Part shown: piece after piece, positions 1 to 10,556 of the stretch
How positions within the stretch are numbered: position 1 is the stretch's first letter
Layout: each line of letters opens with the position of its first letter
Origin: Loripinus fragilis
Lineage: Eukaryota; Mollusca; Bivalvia; Lucinida; Lucinidae
Length of the DNA: 64,000 bases
Reading direction: 5' to 3'
Assembly: GCA_964019695.1 (NCBI GenBank)
Contig: OZ026522.1
Location: forward strand, 62,271,811-62,335,810
Translations under genes and position numbers: made by a program
The notes under the pieces: model-generated
Databases searched by the model: none
What the model was told of the DNA's origin: nothing
What the model saw: the letters and a program-made list of their open reading frames with translations, nothing else

Positions 1-556
1 CATAGTAAAGGAACTACGGGTAAAAACATTTTTTAATTCAATCAAGGGCAGATAACTCACAAACGAGAAAGGTAAGAGTGACAGTTCTTAGTCACAATAT
101 GTTACCTTTGATGTGAAACATATCTGTGAAGTAATATTCAGATATTCCATATAGTAAAGGAACAATAGGTCAAAAACCTTTTTTCAGACCTATCAAGGGC
201 GGATAACTCACAAACTGGGAAGGTCAGAGTGACGGTCCTTAGTCACAATATGTAACCTTTGATGTGCAACATATCTGTGAAGTTTCATTCAGATATCATG
301 AGCAGTAAAGGAATAACAGGCCAGAAACCATTTTTCCAATACGAAAAAGGGCAGTAACTCCGTTAAAAATGGACAGATTTTGCCCATTAACAATCCCATA
401 CCACTCATCGCTGATAACAATATGTATGCAAAATTTGAAAAAATTCCGTGAATACATACTCAAGTTATCGATCGGAAATGGTGAGCACGGATGGACGGAC
501 GGACAGACACCGAAAGGTATAACATAATACCCCGCCACACCTTAGTGGCGGGGTAT
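1..556 (+). mobile_element. pearl/CvA-like element, right part, with terminal hairpin
   Basis: Units of about 150 bp recur near 1, 149 and 303; each begins around 'tagtaaagga' and contains 'gataactcacaaac' and 'cacaatatgt'. They are followed by a short GGAC-type microsatellite near 490-508 and a perfect hairpin at 527-556 (arms 'ataccccgccac' and 'gtggcggggtat'). Tandem core repeats, an ACGG-type microsatellite and a 3' hairpin are the hallmarks of bivalve pearl/CvA elements, which have been interpreted as non-autonomous Helitron/Helentron relatives. The left end lies outside the window. It sits in intron 3 of ARL15. Confidence 0.6.
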
Positions 557-1280
557 AAAAATGAAATCACTAAAGGACGGGTGGTAAACAGTGGAACAAG
601 CTCCAAAAGGAGGTATCAGTATTTTATTCCAACGGCACAACCCCACTCAAAAGGACAAAAAGGTATAAACAAAGGTAGGTCTCAGAGGCTTTTATGAAAA
701 AAAATTCAAAGTATTAAGCAACAGATGGTTGATTATCAGGATGATATTCCAGGAAGAAATAGTTTCTCTGTTTGTGTGAACCGAAAATTCGGTTGAAATC
801 TAAATAGTTTCCACATGAATCTCATAGCCGAGTCATACACAATGTTGTTTTTTCCAGCTTTTTGTCACCTAGAGACCAAAAAGAATGGCCAAAAATGACA
901 CCTCTAGTCATATTTTTCCTTCCCATGTAAGCAACAAAACCTGTCCCTTTATGCCAAATGTATTTTCCCATACATATCAATTGGATGAGTCCATTTCCAA
1001 TTTCAGGGTTGTTGGGTGGTATTTTGCATTTTTATTCAAATTTTAAAAGACACTTTGTAAGCAAACAGTGGAGAACCTGATCAGATGCTGTGTTTTGTGG
1101 CAAGCAAACAGTAAAGAACCTGATCAGATGCCGTGTTTTGCGGCGTCTGATCTGGTTTTGCACTGTTTGCCGATGCCTCACAAAAAGGTCGCTAGGCTTA
1201 TATGGGTTAAGAAAACCTAAAATGAAGTCAAAGAGATGGGAGTCAGACCAGAGATTTGTTCCCACTAAAAGTACTCAGAA
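557..1280. other. intron sequence, no gene
   Basis: No coding signal. Between about 1058 and 1175 a 'gcaaacagt..gaacctgatcagat' motif occurs twice directly and once inverted ('gatctggttttgcactgt'), a small fold-back repeat of a type also seen at 18480-19270. No ARL15 exon 4 (expected to encode the conserved ADNIRKYW-like stretch) was found here or anywhere left of 8682. Confidence 0.5.
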
Positions 1281-3450
1281 ATCCTTACCTCCAAGTTCTT
1301 TCACATCCACAAAACAATCTTTAAACATAAGTTATCCTTACCTCCAAGTTCTTTCACATCCACAAAACAGTCTTTAAACATAAGTTATCCTTACCTCCAA
1401 GTTCTTTCACATCCACAAAACAATCTTTAAACATAAGTCATCCTTACCTCCAAGCTCTTTCACATCCATAAAACAATCTTTAAACATAAGTTATCTTTAC
1501 CTCCAAGTTCTTTCACATCCATAAAACAATCTTTAAACATAAGTTATCCTTACCTCCAAGCTCTTTCACATCCACAAAACAATCTTTAAACATAAGTTAT
1601 CCTTACCTCCAAGTTCTTTCACATCCACAAAACAGTCTTTAAACATAAGTTATCCTTACCTACAAGTTCTTTCACATCCACAAAACAATCTTTAAACATA
1701 AGTTATCCTTACCTCCAAGTTCTTTAACATCCACAAAACAATCTTTAAACATAAGTTATCTTTACCTCCAAGTTCTTTCACATCCACAAAACAGTCTTTA
1801 AACATAAGTTATCCTTACCTCCAAGTTCTTTCACATCCATAAAACAATCTTTAAACATAAGTTATCTTTACCTCCAAGTTCTTTCACATCCATAAAACAA
1901 TCTTAAAACATAAGTTATCCTTACCTCCAAGTTCTTTCACATCCACAAAACAGTCTTTAAACATAAGTTATCTTTACCTACAAGTTCTTTCACATCCATA
2001 AAACAATCTTTAAACATAAGTTATCCTTACCTCCAAGTTCTTTCACATCCATAAAACAATCTTTAAACATAAGTTATCTTTACCTCCAAGTTCTTTCACA
2101 TCCATAAAACAATCTTAAAACATAAGTTATCCTTACCTCCAAGTTCTTTCACATCCATAAAACAATCTTTAAACATAAGTTATCTTTACCTCCAAGTTCT
2201 TTCACATCCATAAAACAATCTTTAAACATAAGTTATCCTTACCTCCAAGTTCTTTCACATCCACAAAACAAACTTTAAACATAAGTTATCCTTACCTCCA
2301 AGTTCTTTCACATCCACAAAACAGTCTTTAAACATAAGTTATCTTTACCTCCAAGTTCTTTCACATCCATAAAACAATCTTTAAACATAAGTTATCCTTA
2401 CCTCCAAGTTATTTCACATCCACAAAACAAACTTTAAACATAAGTTATCCTTACCTCCAAGCTCTTTCACATCCACAAAACAGTCTTTAAGCATAAGTTA
2501 TCCTTACCTCCAAGCTCTTTCACATCCACAAAACAGTCTTTAAACATAAGTTATCTTTACCTCCAAGCTCTTTCACATCCACAAAACAGTCTTTAAACAT
2601 AAGTTATCCTTACCTCCAAGTTCTTTCACATCCACAAAACAAACTTTAAACATAAGTTATCTTTACCTCCAAGTTCTTTCACATCCATAAAACAATCTTT
2701 AAACATAAGTTATCCTTACCTCCAAGTTCTTTCACATCCACAAAACAGTCTTTAAACATAAGTTATCCTTACCTCCAAGTTCTTTCACATCCACAAAACA
2801 GTCTTTAAACATAAGTTATCCTTACCTCCAAGCTCTTTCACATCCACAAAACAGTCTTTAAACATAAGTTATCCTTACCTCCAAGTTCTTTCACATCCAT
2901 AAAACAATCTTGAAACATAAGTTATCCTTACCTCCAAGTTCTTTCACATCCACAAAACAGTCTTTAAACATAAGTTATCCTTACCTCCAAGTTCTTTCAC
3001 ATCCACAAAACAGTCTTTAAACATAAGTTATCCTTACCTCCAAGTTCTTTCACATCCACAAAACAGTCTTTAAACATAAGTTATCCTTACCTCCAAGTTC
3101 TTTCACATCCACAAAACAATCTTTAAACATAAGTTATCTTTACCTCCAAGTTCTTTCACATCCACAAAACAGTCTTTAAACATAAGTTATCCTTACCTCC
3201 AAGTTCTTTCACATCCACAAAACAGTCTTTAAACATAAGTTATCCTTACCTCCAAGTTCTTTCACATCCACAAAACAGTCTTTAAACATAAGTTATCCTT
3301 ACCTCCAAGTTCTTTCACATCCACAAAACAGTCTTTAAACATAAGTTATCTTTACCTCCAAGCTCTTTCACATCCATAAAACAGTCTTTAAACATAAGTT
3401 ATCTTTACCTTCAAGTTCTTTCACATCCACAAAACAAACTTTAAACATAA
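1281..3450 (-). repeat. 53-bp satellite block A, derived from ARL15 exon 3/intron 3 boundary
   Basis: About 41 head-to-tail units of 53 bp. Read on the minus strand each unit is 43 nt of ARL15 exon 3 (encoding FKDCFVDVKELGG) followed by the first 10 nt of intron 3, GTAAGGATAA or GTAAAGATAA. Common variants on the plus strand are 'acaatct', 'acagtct' and 'acaaact', 'cacaaaa' versus 'cataaaa', 'ttatcctt' versus 'ttatcttt', and 'caagttc' versus 'caagctc'. Almost all copies keep the GAG|GTAAGG or GAG|GTAAAG splice donor. There are no unique spacers, so this is not a CRISPR-type array. Confidence 0.95.
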
Positions 3451-3856
3451 AAGTAAGTAATGGTGCAAAGATCAGGAATCGATACAATCAAGTACCACAC
3501 CTGACCAAGGATACCAATGGGAAAGTGACAAACTCACAGAAGACACCACAAACGAGAGCCAAGAGGTCAGCCCTTTCCCAGCAGGTGACCAAAAAGCACA
3601 TATAAACAGACGCGCACAAAACATAGCAAACACAAGACAGAACAAAAACATTAAAGATCCACAAAAGAAGTACCGCCTTGGAACGGTCAGTAAAATATTT
3701 TACTGGAGGGCTTAAACCGGTTTAACGGCGCCAACCTCACCCTTAATTTAGATGTGGATCAAGACACATAGATATTTGGTTTGCATGAAAGACCCCTAAC
3801 TGATCAATGCATCATCTCCTAAAACATATAAATCAAGATATAACAAGGAGATAAAG
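3451..3856 (+). repeat. dispersed repeat 'I', copy 1, inserted in the satellite
   Basis: About 405 bp of unrelated sequence interrupts the array, starting 'aagtaagtaatggtgcaaag' and ending near 'gagataaag'. It is nearly identical to 5521-5926 and clearly related to 40436-40905, and it appears inverted near 44735-44900. No ORF. The family is not identified; it could be a SINE or MITE fragment. The array resumes at 'caaaacagtc', so the exact right boundary is uncertain by about 4 bp. Confidence 0.8.
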
Positions 3857-5520
3857 CAAAACAGTCTTTAAACATAAGTTATCTTTACCTCCAAGTTCTT
3901 TCACATCCATAAAACAATCTTTAAACATAAGTTATCTTTACCTCCAAGCTCTTTCACATCCATAAAACAATCTTTAAACATAAGTTATCTTTACCTCCAA
4001 GTTCTTTCACATCCATAAAACAATCTTTAAACATAAGTTATCTTTACCTCCAAGTTCTTTCACATCCACAAAACAATCTTTAAACATAAGTTATCCTTAC
4101 CTACAAGTTCTTTCACATCCACAAAACAATCTTTAAACATAAGTTATCCTTACCTCCAAGTTCTTTCACATCCATAAAACAATCTTTAAACATAAGTTAT
4201 CTTTACCTCCAAGCTCTTTCACATCCATAAAACAGTCTTTAAACATAAGTTATCTTTACCTCCAAGTTCTTTCACATCCATAAAACAAACTTTAAACATA
4301 AGTTACCTTTACCTCCAAGTTCTTTCACATCCACAAAACAAACTTTAAACATAAGTTATCTTTACCTCCAAGTTCTTTCACATCCACAAAACAAACTTTA
4401 AACATAAGTTATCTTTACCTCCAAGCTCTTTCACATCCATAAAACAGTCTTTAAACATAAGTTATCTTTACCTCCAAGTTCTTTCACATCCACAAAACAA
4501 ACTTTAAACATAAGTTATCTTTACCTCCAAGTTCTTTCACATCCACAAAACAATCTTTAAACATAAGTTATCTTTACCTCCAAGTTCTTTCACATCCATA
4601 AAACAAACTTTAAACATAAGTTATCTTTACCTCCAAGTTCTTTCACATCCACAAAACAATCTTTAAACATAAGTTATCTTTACCTCCAAGTTCTTTCACA
4701 TCCACAAAACAAACTTTAAACATAAGTTATCTTTACCTCCAAGCTCTTTCACATCCATAAAACAGTCTTTAAACATAAGTTATCTTTACCTCCAAGTTCT
4801 TTCACATCCACAAAACAAACTTTAAACATAAGTTATCCTTACCTCCAAGTTCTTTCACATCCATAAAACAATCTTTAAACATAAGTTATCTTTACCTCCA
4901 AGTTCTTTCACATCCACAAAACAAACTTTAAACATAAGTTATCCTTACCTCCAAGTTCTTTCACATCCACAAAACAAACTTTAAACATAAGTTATCTTTA
5001 CCTCCAAGCTCTTTCACATCCACAAAACAGTCTTTAAACATAAGTTATCCTTACCTACAAGTTCTTTCACATCCATAAAACAATCTTTAAACATAAGTTA
5101 TCCTTACCTCCAAGTTCTTTCACATCCACAAAACAGTCTTTAAACATAAGTTATCCTTACCTCCAAGTTCTTTCACATCCACAAAACAATCTTTAAACAT
5201 AAGTTATCTTTACCTCCAAGTTCTTTCACATCCACAAAACAGTCTTTAAACATAAGTTATCCTTACCTCCAAGTTCTTTCCCATCCACAAAACAGTCTTT
5301 AAACATAAGTTATCCTTACCCCCAAGTTCTTTCACATCCACAAAACAGTCTTTAAACATAAGTTATCCTTACCTCCAAGTTCTTTCACATCCACAAAACA
5401 GTCTTTAAACATAAGTTATCTTTACCTCCAAGCTCTTTCACATCCATAAAACAGTCTTTAAACATAAGTTATCTTTACCTTCAAGTTCTTTCACATCCAC
5501 AAAACAAACTTTAAACATAA
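3857..5520 (-). repeat. 53-bp satellite block B
   Basis: About 31 further units. The variant mix is as in block A, with many 'acaaact' and 'acagtct' forms. The last units before 5521 match the last units before 3451, including a rare 'ttaccttcaag' variant, showing that block plus repeat I was amplified together with a period of 2070 bp. Confidence 0.95.
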
Positions 5521-5926
5521 AAGTAAGTAATGGTGCAAAGATCAGGAATCAATACAATCAAGTACCACACCTGACCAAGGATACCAATGGGAAAGTGACA
5601 AACTCACAGAAGACACCACAAACGAGAGCCAAGAGGTCAGCCCTTTCCCAGCAGGTGACCAAAAAGCACATATAAACAGACGCGCACAAAACATAGCAAA
5701 CACAAGACAGAACAAAAACATTAAAGATCCACAAAAGAAGTACCGCCTTGGAACGGTCAGTAAAATATTTTACTGGAGGGCTTAAACCGGTTTAACGGCG
5801 CCAACCTCACCCTTAATTTAGATGTGGATCAAGACACATAGATATTTGGTTTGCATGAAAGACCCCTAACTTATCAATGCATCATCTCCTAAAACATATA
5901 AATCAAGATATAACAAGGAGATAAAG
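5521..5926 (+). repeat. dispersed repeat 'I', copy 2, inside the satellite
   Basis: Nearly identical to 3451-3856 (differences include 'aatcaatac' for 'aatcgatac' and 'cttatcaatg' for 'ctgatcaatg') and placed at the same point of the 53-bp unit. Best explained as duplication with the array rather than an independent insertion. Confidence 0.85.
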
Positions 5927-6045
5927 CAAAACAGTCTTTAAACATAAGTTATCTTTACCTCCAAGTTCTTTCACATCCATAAAACAATCTTTAAACATAA
6001 GTTATCTTTACCTCCAAGCTCTTTCACATCCATAAAACAATCTTT
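5927..6045 (-). repeat. 53-bp satellite block C
   Basis: Just over two units between repeat I copy 2 and the pearl-like element. It ends after 'aatcttt', exactly where block D resumes with 'aaacataag', so no array base is lost or duplicated at the insertion. Confidence 0.9.
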
Positions 6046-7071
6046 AACTAGAACACATTCGATGGCGCGCCATCGCAAATCCCCACGCTCTCGAAGAAAT
6101 CTAATGGTAATTGACCCTTTGACCTCATCCCAAGGTCATCAGTTTGATCTTAGGTTAAAATTTTTCAGTGTATCCTGGTTTACTGCAAATTCCCTTTAAT
6201 TTGATATGCCACATGACCATGTTCAGAAAATTAAATTTTTGACCCCTCCCCAAGGCCCCAGGGGCTGGGGACCCAAAAAATTGTGCCGCTGCATGTGCAA
6301 TTCATGTAAGTAACTAACACACCAAATCTGGTTGAATTTCGGAAAAAAAAATTTTTTGGCCCCCGAACCCCCATGGTACCCCCAAGTCCCACCCCTGGGC
6401 ATGACCCAGGTGCCCGAATGAAAATCCCCTCTGATATGTTATATATCTTTCATATGTGAGAAGATACGAAAAGTTTGGTTTAAAAATCTTTGAAATTGAC
6501 TTTGTAATTCAGATTTAATGATATTTGACCTTTTGGCCCCTCCCCAGGGCCCCAGGGGGCGGGGACCCAAAAAAACGGTGCCGTTGAATATGCCATTCAT
6601 GTAAGCAACTCACACACCAAATCTGGTTGATTTTCGGAAAAAAAAATTTTTTGACACCACAACCCCCCACGGTACCCCCAAGTCCCACCCCTGGGGCATG
6701 ACCCAGGCGGCCAAATGAAAATCCCGTCTGATATGTTTTATATCTTTCATTTGTGAGAAGACACACAAAGTATGGTTTAAAAATTTTTGATTTTGACTTA
6801 GTAATTGAAATTTAATGATATTTAATGATATTTGACCTTTTGGCCCCTCCCCAGGGCCCCAGGGGGCGGGGCCAAAAAAAAATGTGCCGTTGCACACCCC
6901 ATTCATGTGAGCAACACACACACCAAATTTGGTTGGATTTCGTCCAATGGTTTAGGAGGAGATAGCGTGACGGACGGACGGACGGACGGACGGACGGACA
7001 GACGGACGGATGGACGGACGGACGGAGGCGATTGCAATATCCCCAACGCTTTTTTAAAAAAGCGTGGGGAT
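6046..7071 (+). mobile_element. pearl-like element P1 inserted in the satellite, no TSD
   Basis: 1026 bp. Starts 'aactagaacacattcgatgg', has imperfect core repeats of about 300 bp (each with 'cccaagtcccacccc' and 'cattcatgt'), a (GACG)n microsatellite at about 6968-7025 and a terminal hairpin at about 7041-7071 around 'cgcttttttaaaaaagcg'. The flanks 'cttt' and 'aaacataag' join into a perfect 53-bp unit with no duplication, as expected for Helitron-type insertion between T and A. Short ORFs rich in PSVRPSV come only from the microsatellite. Confidence 0.7.
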
Positions 7072-7442
7072 AAACATAAGTTATCTTTACCTCCAAGTTC
7101 TTTCACATCCATAAAACAATCTTTAAACATAAGTTATCTTTACCTCCAAGTTCTTTCACATCCACAAAACAATCTTTAAACATAAGTTATCCTTACCTAC
7201 AAGTTCTTTCACATCCACAAAACAATCTTTAAACATAAGTTATCCTTACCTCCAAGTTCTTTCACATCCATAAAACAATCTTTAAACATAAGTTATCTTT
7301 ACCTCCAAGTTCTTTCACATCCACAAAACAATCTTTAAACATAAGTTATCCTTACCTACAAGTTCTTTCACATCCATAAAACAATCTTTAAACATAAGTT
7401 ATCCTTACCTCCAAGTTCTTTCACATCCACAAAACAATCTTT
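7072..7442 (-). repeat. 53-bp satellite block D
   Basis: Seven units. All carry the 'acaatct' form, i.e. GATTGT as in the real exon. Some have 'cttacctacaag', which would turn the exon's LGG into LVG. Confidence 0.95.
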
Positions 7443-8450
7443 AACTAGAACACATTCGATGGCGCGCCATCGCAAATCCCCACGCTCTCGAAGAAATCTA
7501 ATGGTAATTGAAGGTCACCAGTTTGATCGCAGGTAAAAAAATTTCAGTGTATCCTGGTATACTGCTCAGCCCCGTTAATTTGATATGCCACATGTACATG
7601 TTCAGAAAATTAAATTTTTGACCCCTCCTCAAGGCCCCAGGGGGCCGGGACCCAAAAAATTGTGCCGGTGCATGTGCCATTCATGTGAGTAACTCAAACA
7701 CAAAATCTGGTTGAATTTCGGAAAACAAATTTTTTTGACCCCCCAGCCCCCCACGGTACGCCCAAGTCCCACCCCTGGGCATGACCCAGGCGGCCAAATG
7801 AAAATCCCATCTGATATGTTTTATATCTTTCATTTGTGAGAAGATATACAAAGTTTGGTTTAAAAATCATTGAAATTGACTTTGTAATTCAGATTTAATG
7901 ATATTTGACCTTTTGGCCCCTCCCCAAGGCCCAAGGGCGCGAGGACCAAAAAAATGGCGCCGGTGCGTGTGCCATTCATGTAAGAAACTCACACACCAAA
8001 TCTGGTTGAATTTCGGGAAAAATTTTTTTTGACCGCCCCAACCCCCCACGGTACCCCCAAGTCCGACCCCTAGGGCATGACCCAGGCTGCCAAATGAAAA
8101 TCCCGTCTGATATGTTTTATATCTTTCATGTGGGAGAAGACACACAAAGTTTGGTCAAAAAATCTTTCAAATTGACTTTGTAATTGAAATTTAATGACAT
8201 TTAATGATATTTGACCTTTTGGCCCCTCCCCAGGGCCCCAGGGGGCGGGGCCAAAAAAAAATGTGCCGTTGCACGCCCCATTCATGTGAGCAACCCACAC
8301 ACCAAATTTGGTTGAATTTCGTCCAATGGTTTAGAAGGAGATAGCGTGACGGACGGACGGACGGACGGACGGACAGACGGACGGACGGACGGACGGACGG
8401 ACGGAGGCGATTGCAATATCCCCATCGCTTTTTTAAAAAAGCGTGGGGAT
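7443..8450 (+). mobile_element. pearl-like element P2 in the satellite
   Basis: 1008 bp, the sister of 6046-7071: same start, same core repeats, a (GACG)n microsatellite at about 8348-8404 and the same terminal hairpin ending 'gcgtggggat'. It sits at the identical position in the 53-bp unit. Internal indels and substitutions relative to P1 (for example a shortened start near 7505) show the two copies have diverged since duplication. Confidence 0.7.
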
Positions 8451-8724
8451 AAACATAAGTTATCCTTACCTACAAGTTCTTTAACATCCACAAAACAATC
8501 TTTAAACATAAGTTATCCTTACCTCCAAGTTCTTTAACATCCACAAAACAATCTTTAAACATAAGTTATCCTTACCTCCAAGTTCTTTCACATCCACAAA
8601 ACAATCTTTAAACATAAGTTATCCTTACCTCCAAGTTCTTTAACATCCACAAAACAATCTTTAAACATAAGTTATCCTTACCTCCAAGTTCTTTCACATC
8701 CACAAAACAATCTTTAAACATAAG
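8451..8724 (-). repeat. 53-bp satellite block E, ends in the genuine ARL15 exon 3
   Basis: About five units, the last of which (8724-8682 on the minus strand) is the functional exon itself. Units here are closest to the exon sequence ('acaatct' and 'ttatcctt' throughout; a few 'ctttaacatcc'). Confidence 0.95.
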
Positions 8725-8741
8725 AGCTTTGATACTGAACC
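8682..8741 (-). CDS. ARL15: ARL15, coding exon 3 (partial gene)
   Basis: Sixty coding bases between a good acceptor (TTATTCTGTTTCAG on the minus strand) and a consensus donor GAG|GTAAGG at 8681-8676. It enters in phase 1 from exon 2 (G+GG making Gly) and leaves in phase 1. It encodes GFSIKALMFKDCFVDVKELGG across the junction, matching the switch region of ARL15: the ARL15-specific GFSIKA and VKELGG replace the PT.GF and WD.GG motifs of ordinary ARF proteins. ARL15 is a membrane-associated ARF-like GTPase reported to bind CNNM magnesium transporters. The last 43 nt plus 10 intron nt were amplified into the adjacent satellite. Downstream exons are beyond the left edge. Confidence 0.93.
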
Positions 8742-8846
8742 CTGAAACAGAATAAGACGGTGGAATACTATTTGCATAGGTTTAGATAAACAAAATTTTA
8801 AGGGTAAAATTGTGAATATCTTCTAATTTATCTGTTAAAAGAAGTT

Positions 8847-8897
8847 TTGGGTGTTTCAAAAGAACCGTCTCATTGCGACAGTTCTTTTGAGTACCCA
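8847..8897. repeat. dispersed hairpin motif, copy 1
   Basis: Imperfect inverted repeat: 'tttcaaaagaaccgtctc' paired with 'cagttcttttgagtaccca'. Same motif as at 19612-19640 (half), 23329-23380, 24101-24150, 24505-24556, 55991-56041 and 59880-59920. Lies in ARL15 intron 2. Confidence 0.7.
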
Positions 8898-8940
8898 GAA
8901 GATATTGTGCCAAAAAAAGGCATTTTAGGATGATGACATC

Positions 8941-9420
8941 TAATCAATTCAGCTAACAATATATCTATGCACGTTTGGTTAAAATTCAATCACTGGTTCG
9001 GAAGATAGTGTGTGGAAATGGCTGACTTATAAGTCTTATAGGATGGTGACCTTGAAAATTAAGCCAAGGTCACTAAAATCTAATCAACTCTTCCAACAAT
9101 GTATCAATGCAAGTTTGATCAAAATCCATCCACTGGTTCAGAAGATAATGCACAGAAACCCTATTTTGGCATTTCAATGTGCTGGTGTGATCTTGAAAAT
9201 AAGGTCGAGGTCACCAAAATCTAATCAACTCTTTGAGCCCTCCCAACAATGTATCTATGCAAGTTTGGTTAAAATCCATCCACTGGTTCAGAAGATAATG
9301 CACAAAAACAAAGCTACATGGACGTCGATGCCGACGGGATCTGTACCATTCGTGATCCCTTCTGTGGGGGGATATGACTTTGCTGTCTGCTGCGATGGGG
9401 ATTGGTGCTTTAAGGGTTAA
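8941..9420. repeat. tandem repeat, about three units of ~145 bp
   Basis: Three imperfect units share 'aatccatccactggttcaga', 'agataatg' and 'aaggtca..aaaatctaatcaa'. They resemble core repeats of pearl-like elements but no terminal hairpin or microsatellite is visible, so this is probably a remnant. The 136-codon ORF at 9010-9420 is a product of the repeat. Confidence 0.6.
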
Positions 9421-9462
9421 GTCAGGATGGTACATTGTATACAGAGGTCCAGATAACATTTA

Positions 9463-9652
9463 CAGTAAAACCTGTGTAAAACGGCCACTCAAAAAAAGAC
9501 AAAACAAAGATCTTAATGACAAATGGTACATTTGTAGCTTAATGAAGGTTGAAAGTATTCTGCAATACTTTTGACCTGCATTAAGCGATAAATGGTCTTG
9601 GAAACCAATTTTCAGTCTTTTTGAGAGTGGCCGTTTTACACAGGTTTCACTG
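9463..9652. mobile_element. mariner-type MITE, TA target site
   Basis: 190 bp with terminal inverted repeats starting 'cagtaaaacctgtgtaaaac' and flanked by TA on both sides (9461-9462, 9653-9654). The interior pairs 'agtattctgcaatactt'. Further copies at 10297-10503 and 59543-59733. TIR plus TA duplication points to Tc1/mariner cross-mobilisation. Confidence 0.85.
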
Positions 9653-9654
9653 TA

Positions 9655-10296
9655 CACATGTATGTCCAATTGGGTATTTATTTTACCTAACCAGATTTTA
9701 CCAGTTGCTTTTTTCAAACATCAATTAAATAATTAATGATTTTTTTTCATCCCAAATATATTCTTGAAATTGCTACTTTAGCAAGTGATCTTAGAAATAC
9801 ACAGTCTGAAGAGATTTTTTGGAAAGAGGCCTTTGAGAATCTTCCTGAATATTTAACAATCATATCTGTTTCTCTGAAAAAAACATAATTCTAGTGCAAT
9901 TTGCATCGAATTTACTGTGCTACACACTGGAACATATTCATATTTTATAGCTTTCTTTTTCTTTTACTTTTTCCATTAAATCATTTGCTTTTTCATTCCC
10001 CATAATTTTGAAAACGTTTTTTTTCTAATATTTAATTGCTTAAATACCCCTAAAAGCAGCTTATCTGTTCCTCTGGAAAGATTGAGGGGTTATAAGTTAG
10101 AATTTCTAAAAATATTGTATTTCTTTCTGAAGATCAATTTTGTCGGAGTAAACAGTGCAGACCATGATGACTAAAAGCCTTAACACTTTCTATCCGTTCC
10201 TCACACCCTTGGTTCTTGTATAATTGAATACATGAATTGATGAATATTGAAGTAGTCAAAGGACCAATGCGAGAAATATTTTCAATTACGACAATA
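9655..10296. other. ARL15 intron 2, nothing recognised
   Basis: AT-rich sequence with no ORF, repeat structure or exon-like segment that I can support. Confidence 0.5.
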
Positions 10297-10503
10297 CAGA
10301 AAAACTTGTCTTAAGCAGCCACTCAAAAAGAACACCAAAAATTGGTTTTCAATACCAATTATCACTTAATGCAGGTCAAAATTATTGCAGAATGCTCCAA
10401 GGGGACCATTCTGCAATACTTCTGACCTTCATTAAGCTATCATTTGTCATTAAGACCTTTGTTTTGTCTATTTTTAAGTGGCCGCTTAAGACAGGTTTTA
10501 CAG
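10297..10503. mobile_element. mariner-type MITE, older copy
   Basis: 207 bp; ends 'cagaaaaacttgtc' and 'gacaggttttacag' match the TIR of 9463-9652. The left flank is TA and the right flank has decayed to CA. It ends 53 bp from the exon 2 donor. Confidence 0.8.
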
Positions 10504-10556
10504 CAATCAGTTTGAGATCACAGAATCTGATAGGTTAAAGCTTAAAAGATACACAC

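Noticed and set aside
1090..1377. 95-codon ORF into the satellite
   Set aside because: Runs on the strand opposite ARL15 and consists partly of repeat; no domain.
6812..7130. ORFs encoding PSVRPSV/DGRTDGRTD repeats (also at 8282-8537)
   Set aside because: Translations of the GACG microsatellite of pearl-like elements; no coding context.
1281..8724. CRISPR-like appearance of the 53-bp array
   Set aside because: Units are contiguous with no unique spacers, the DNA is eukaryotic, and the unit is explained by ARL15 exon 3.
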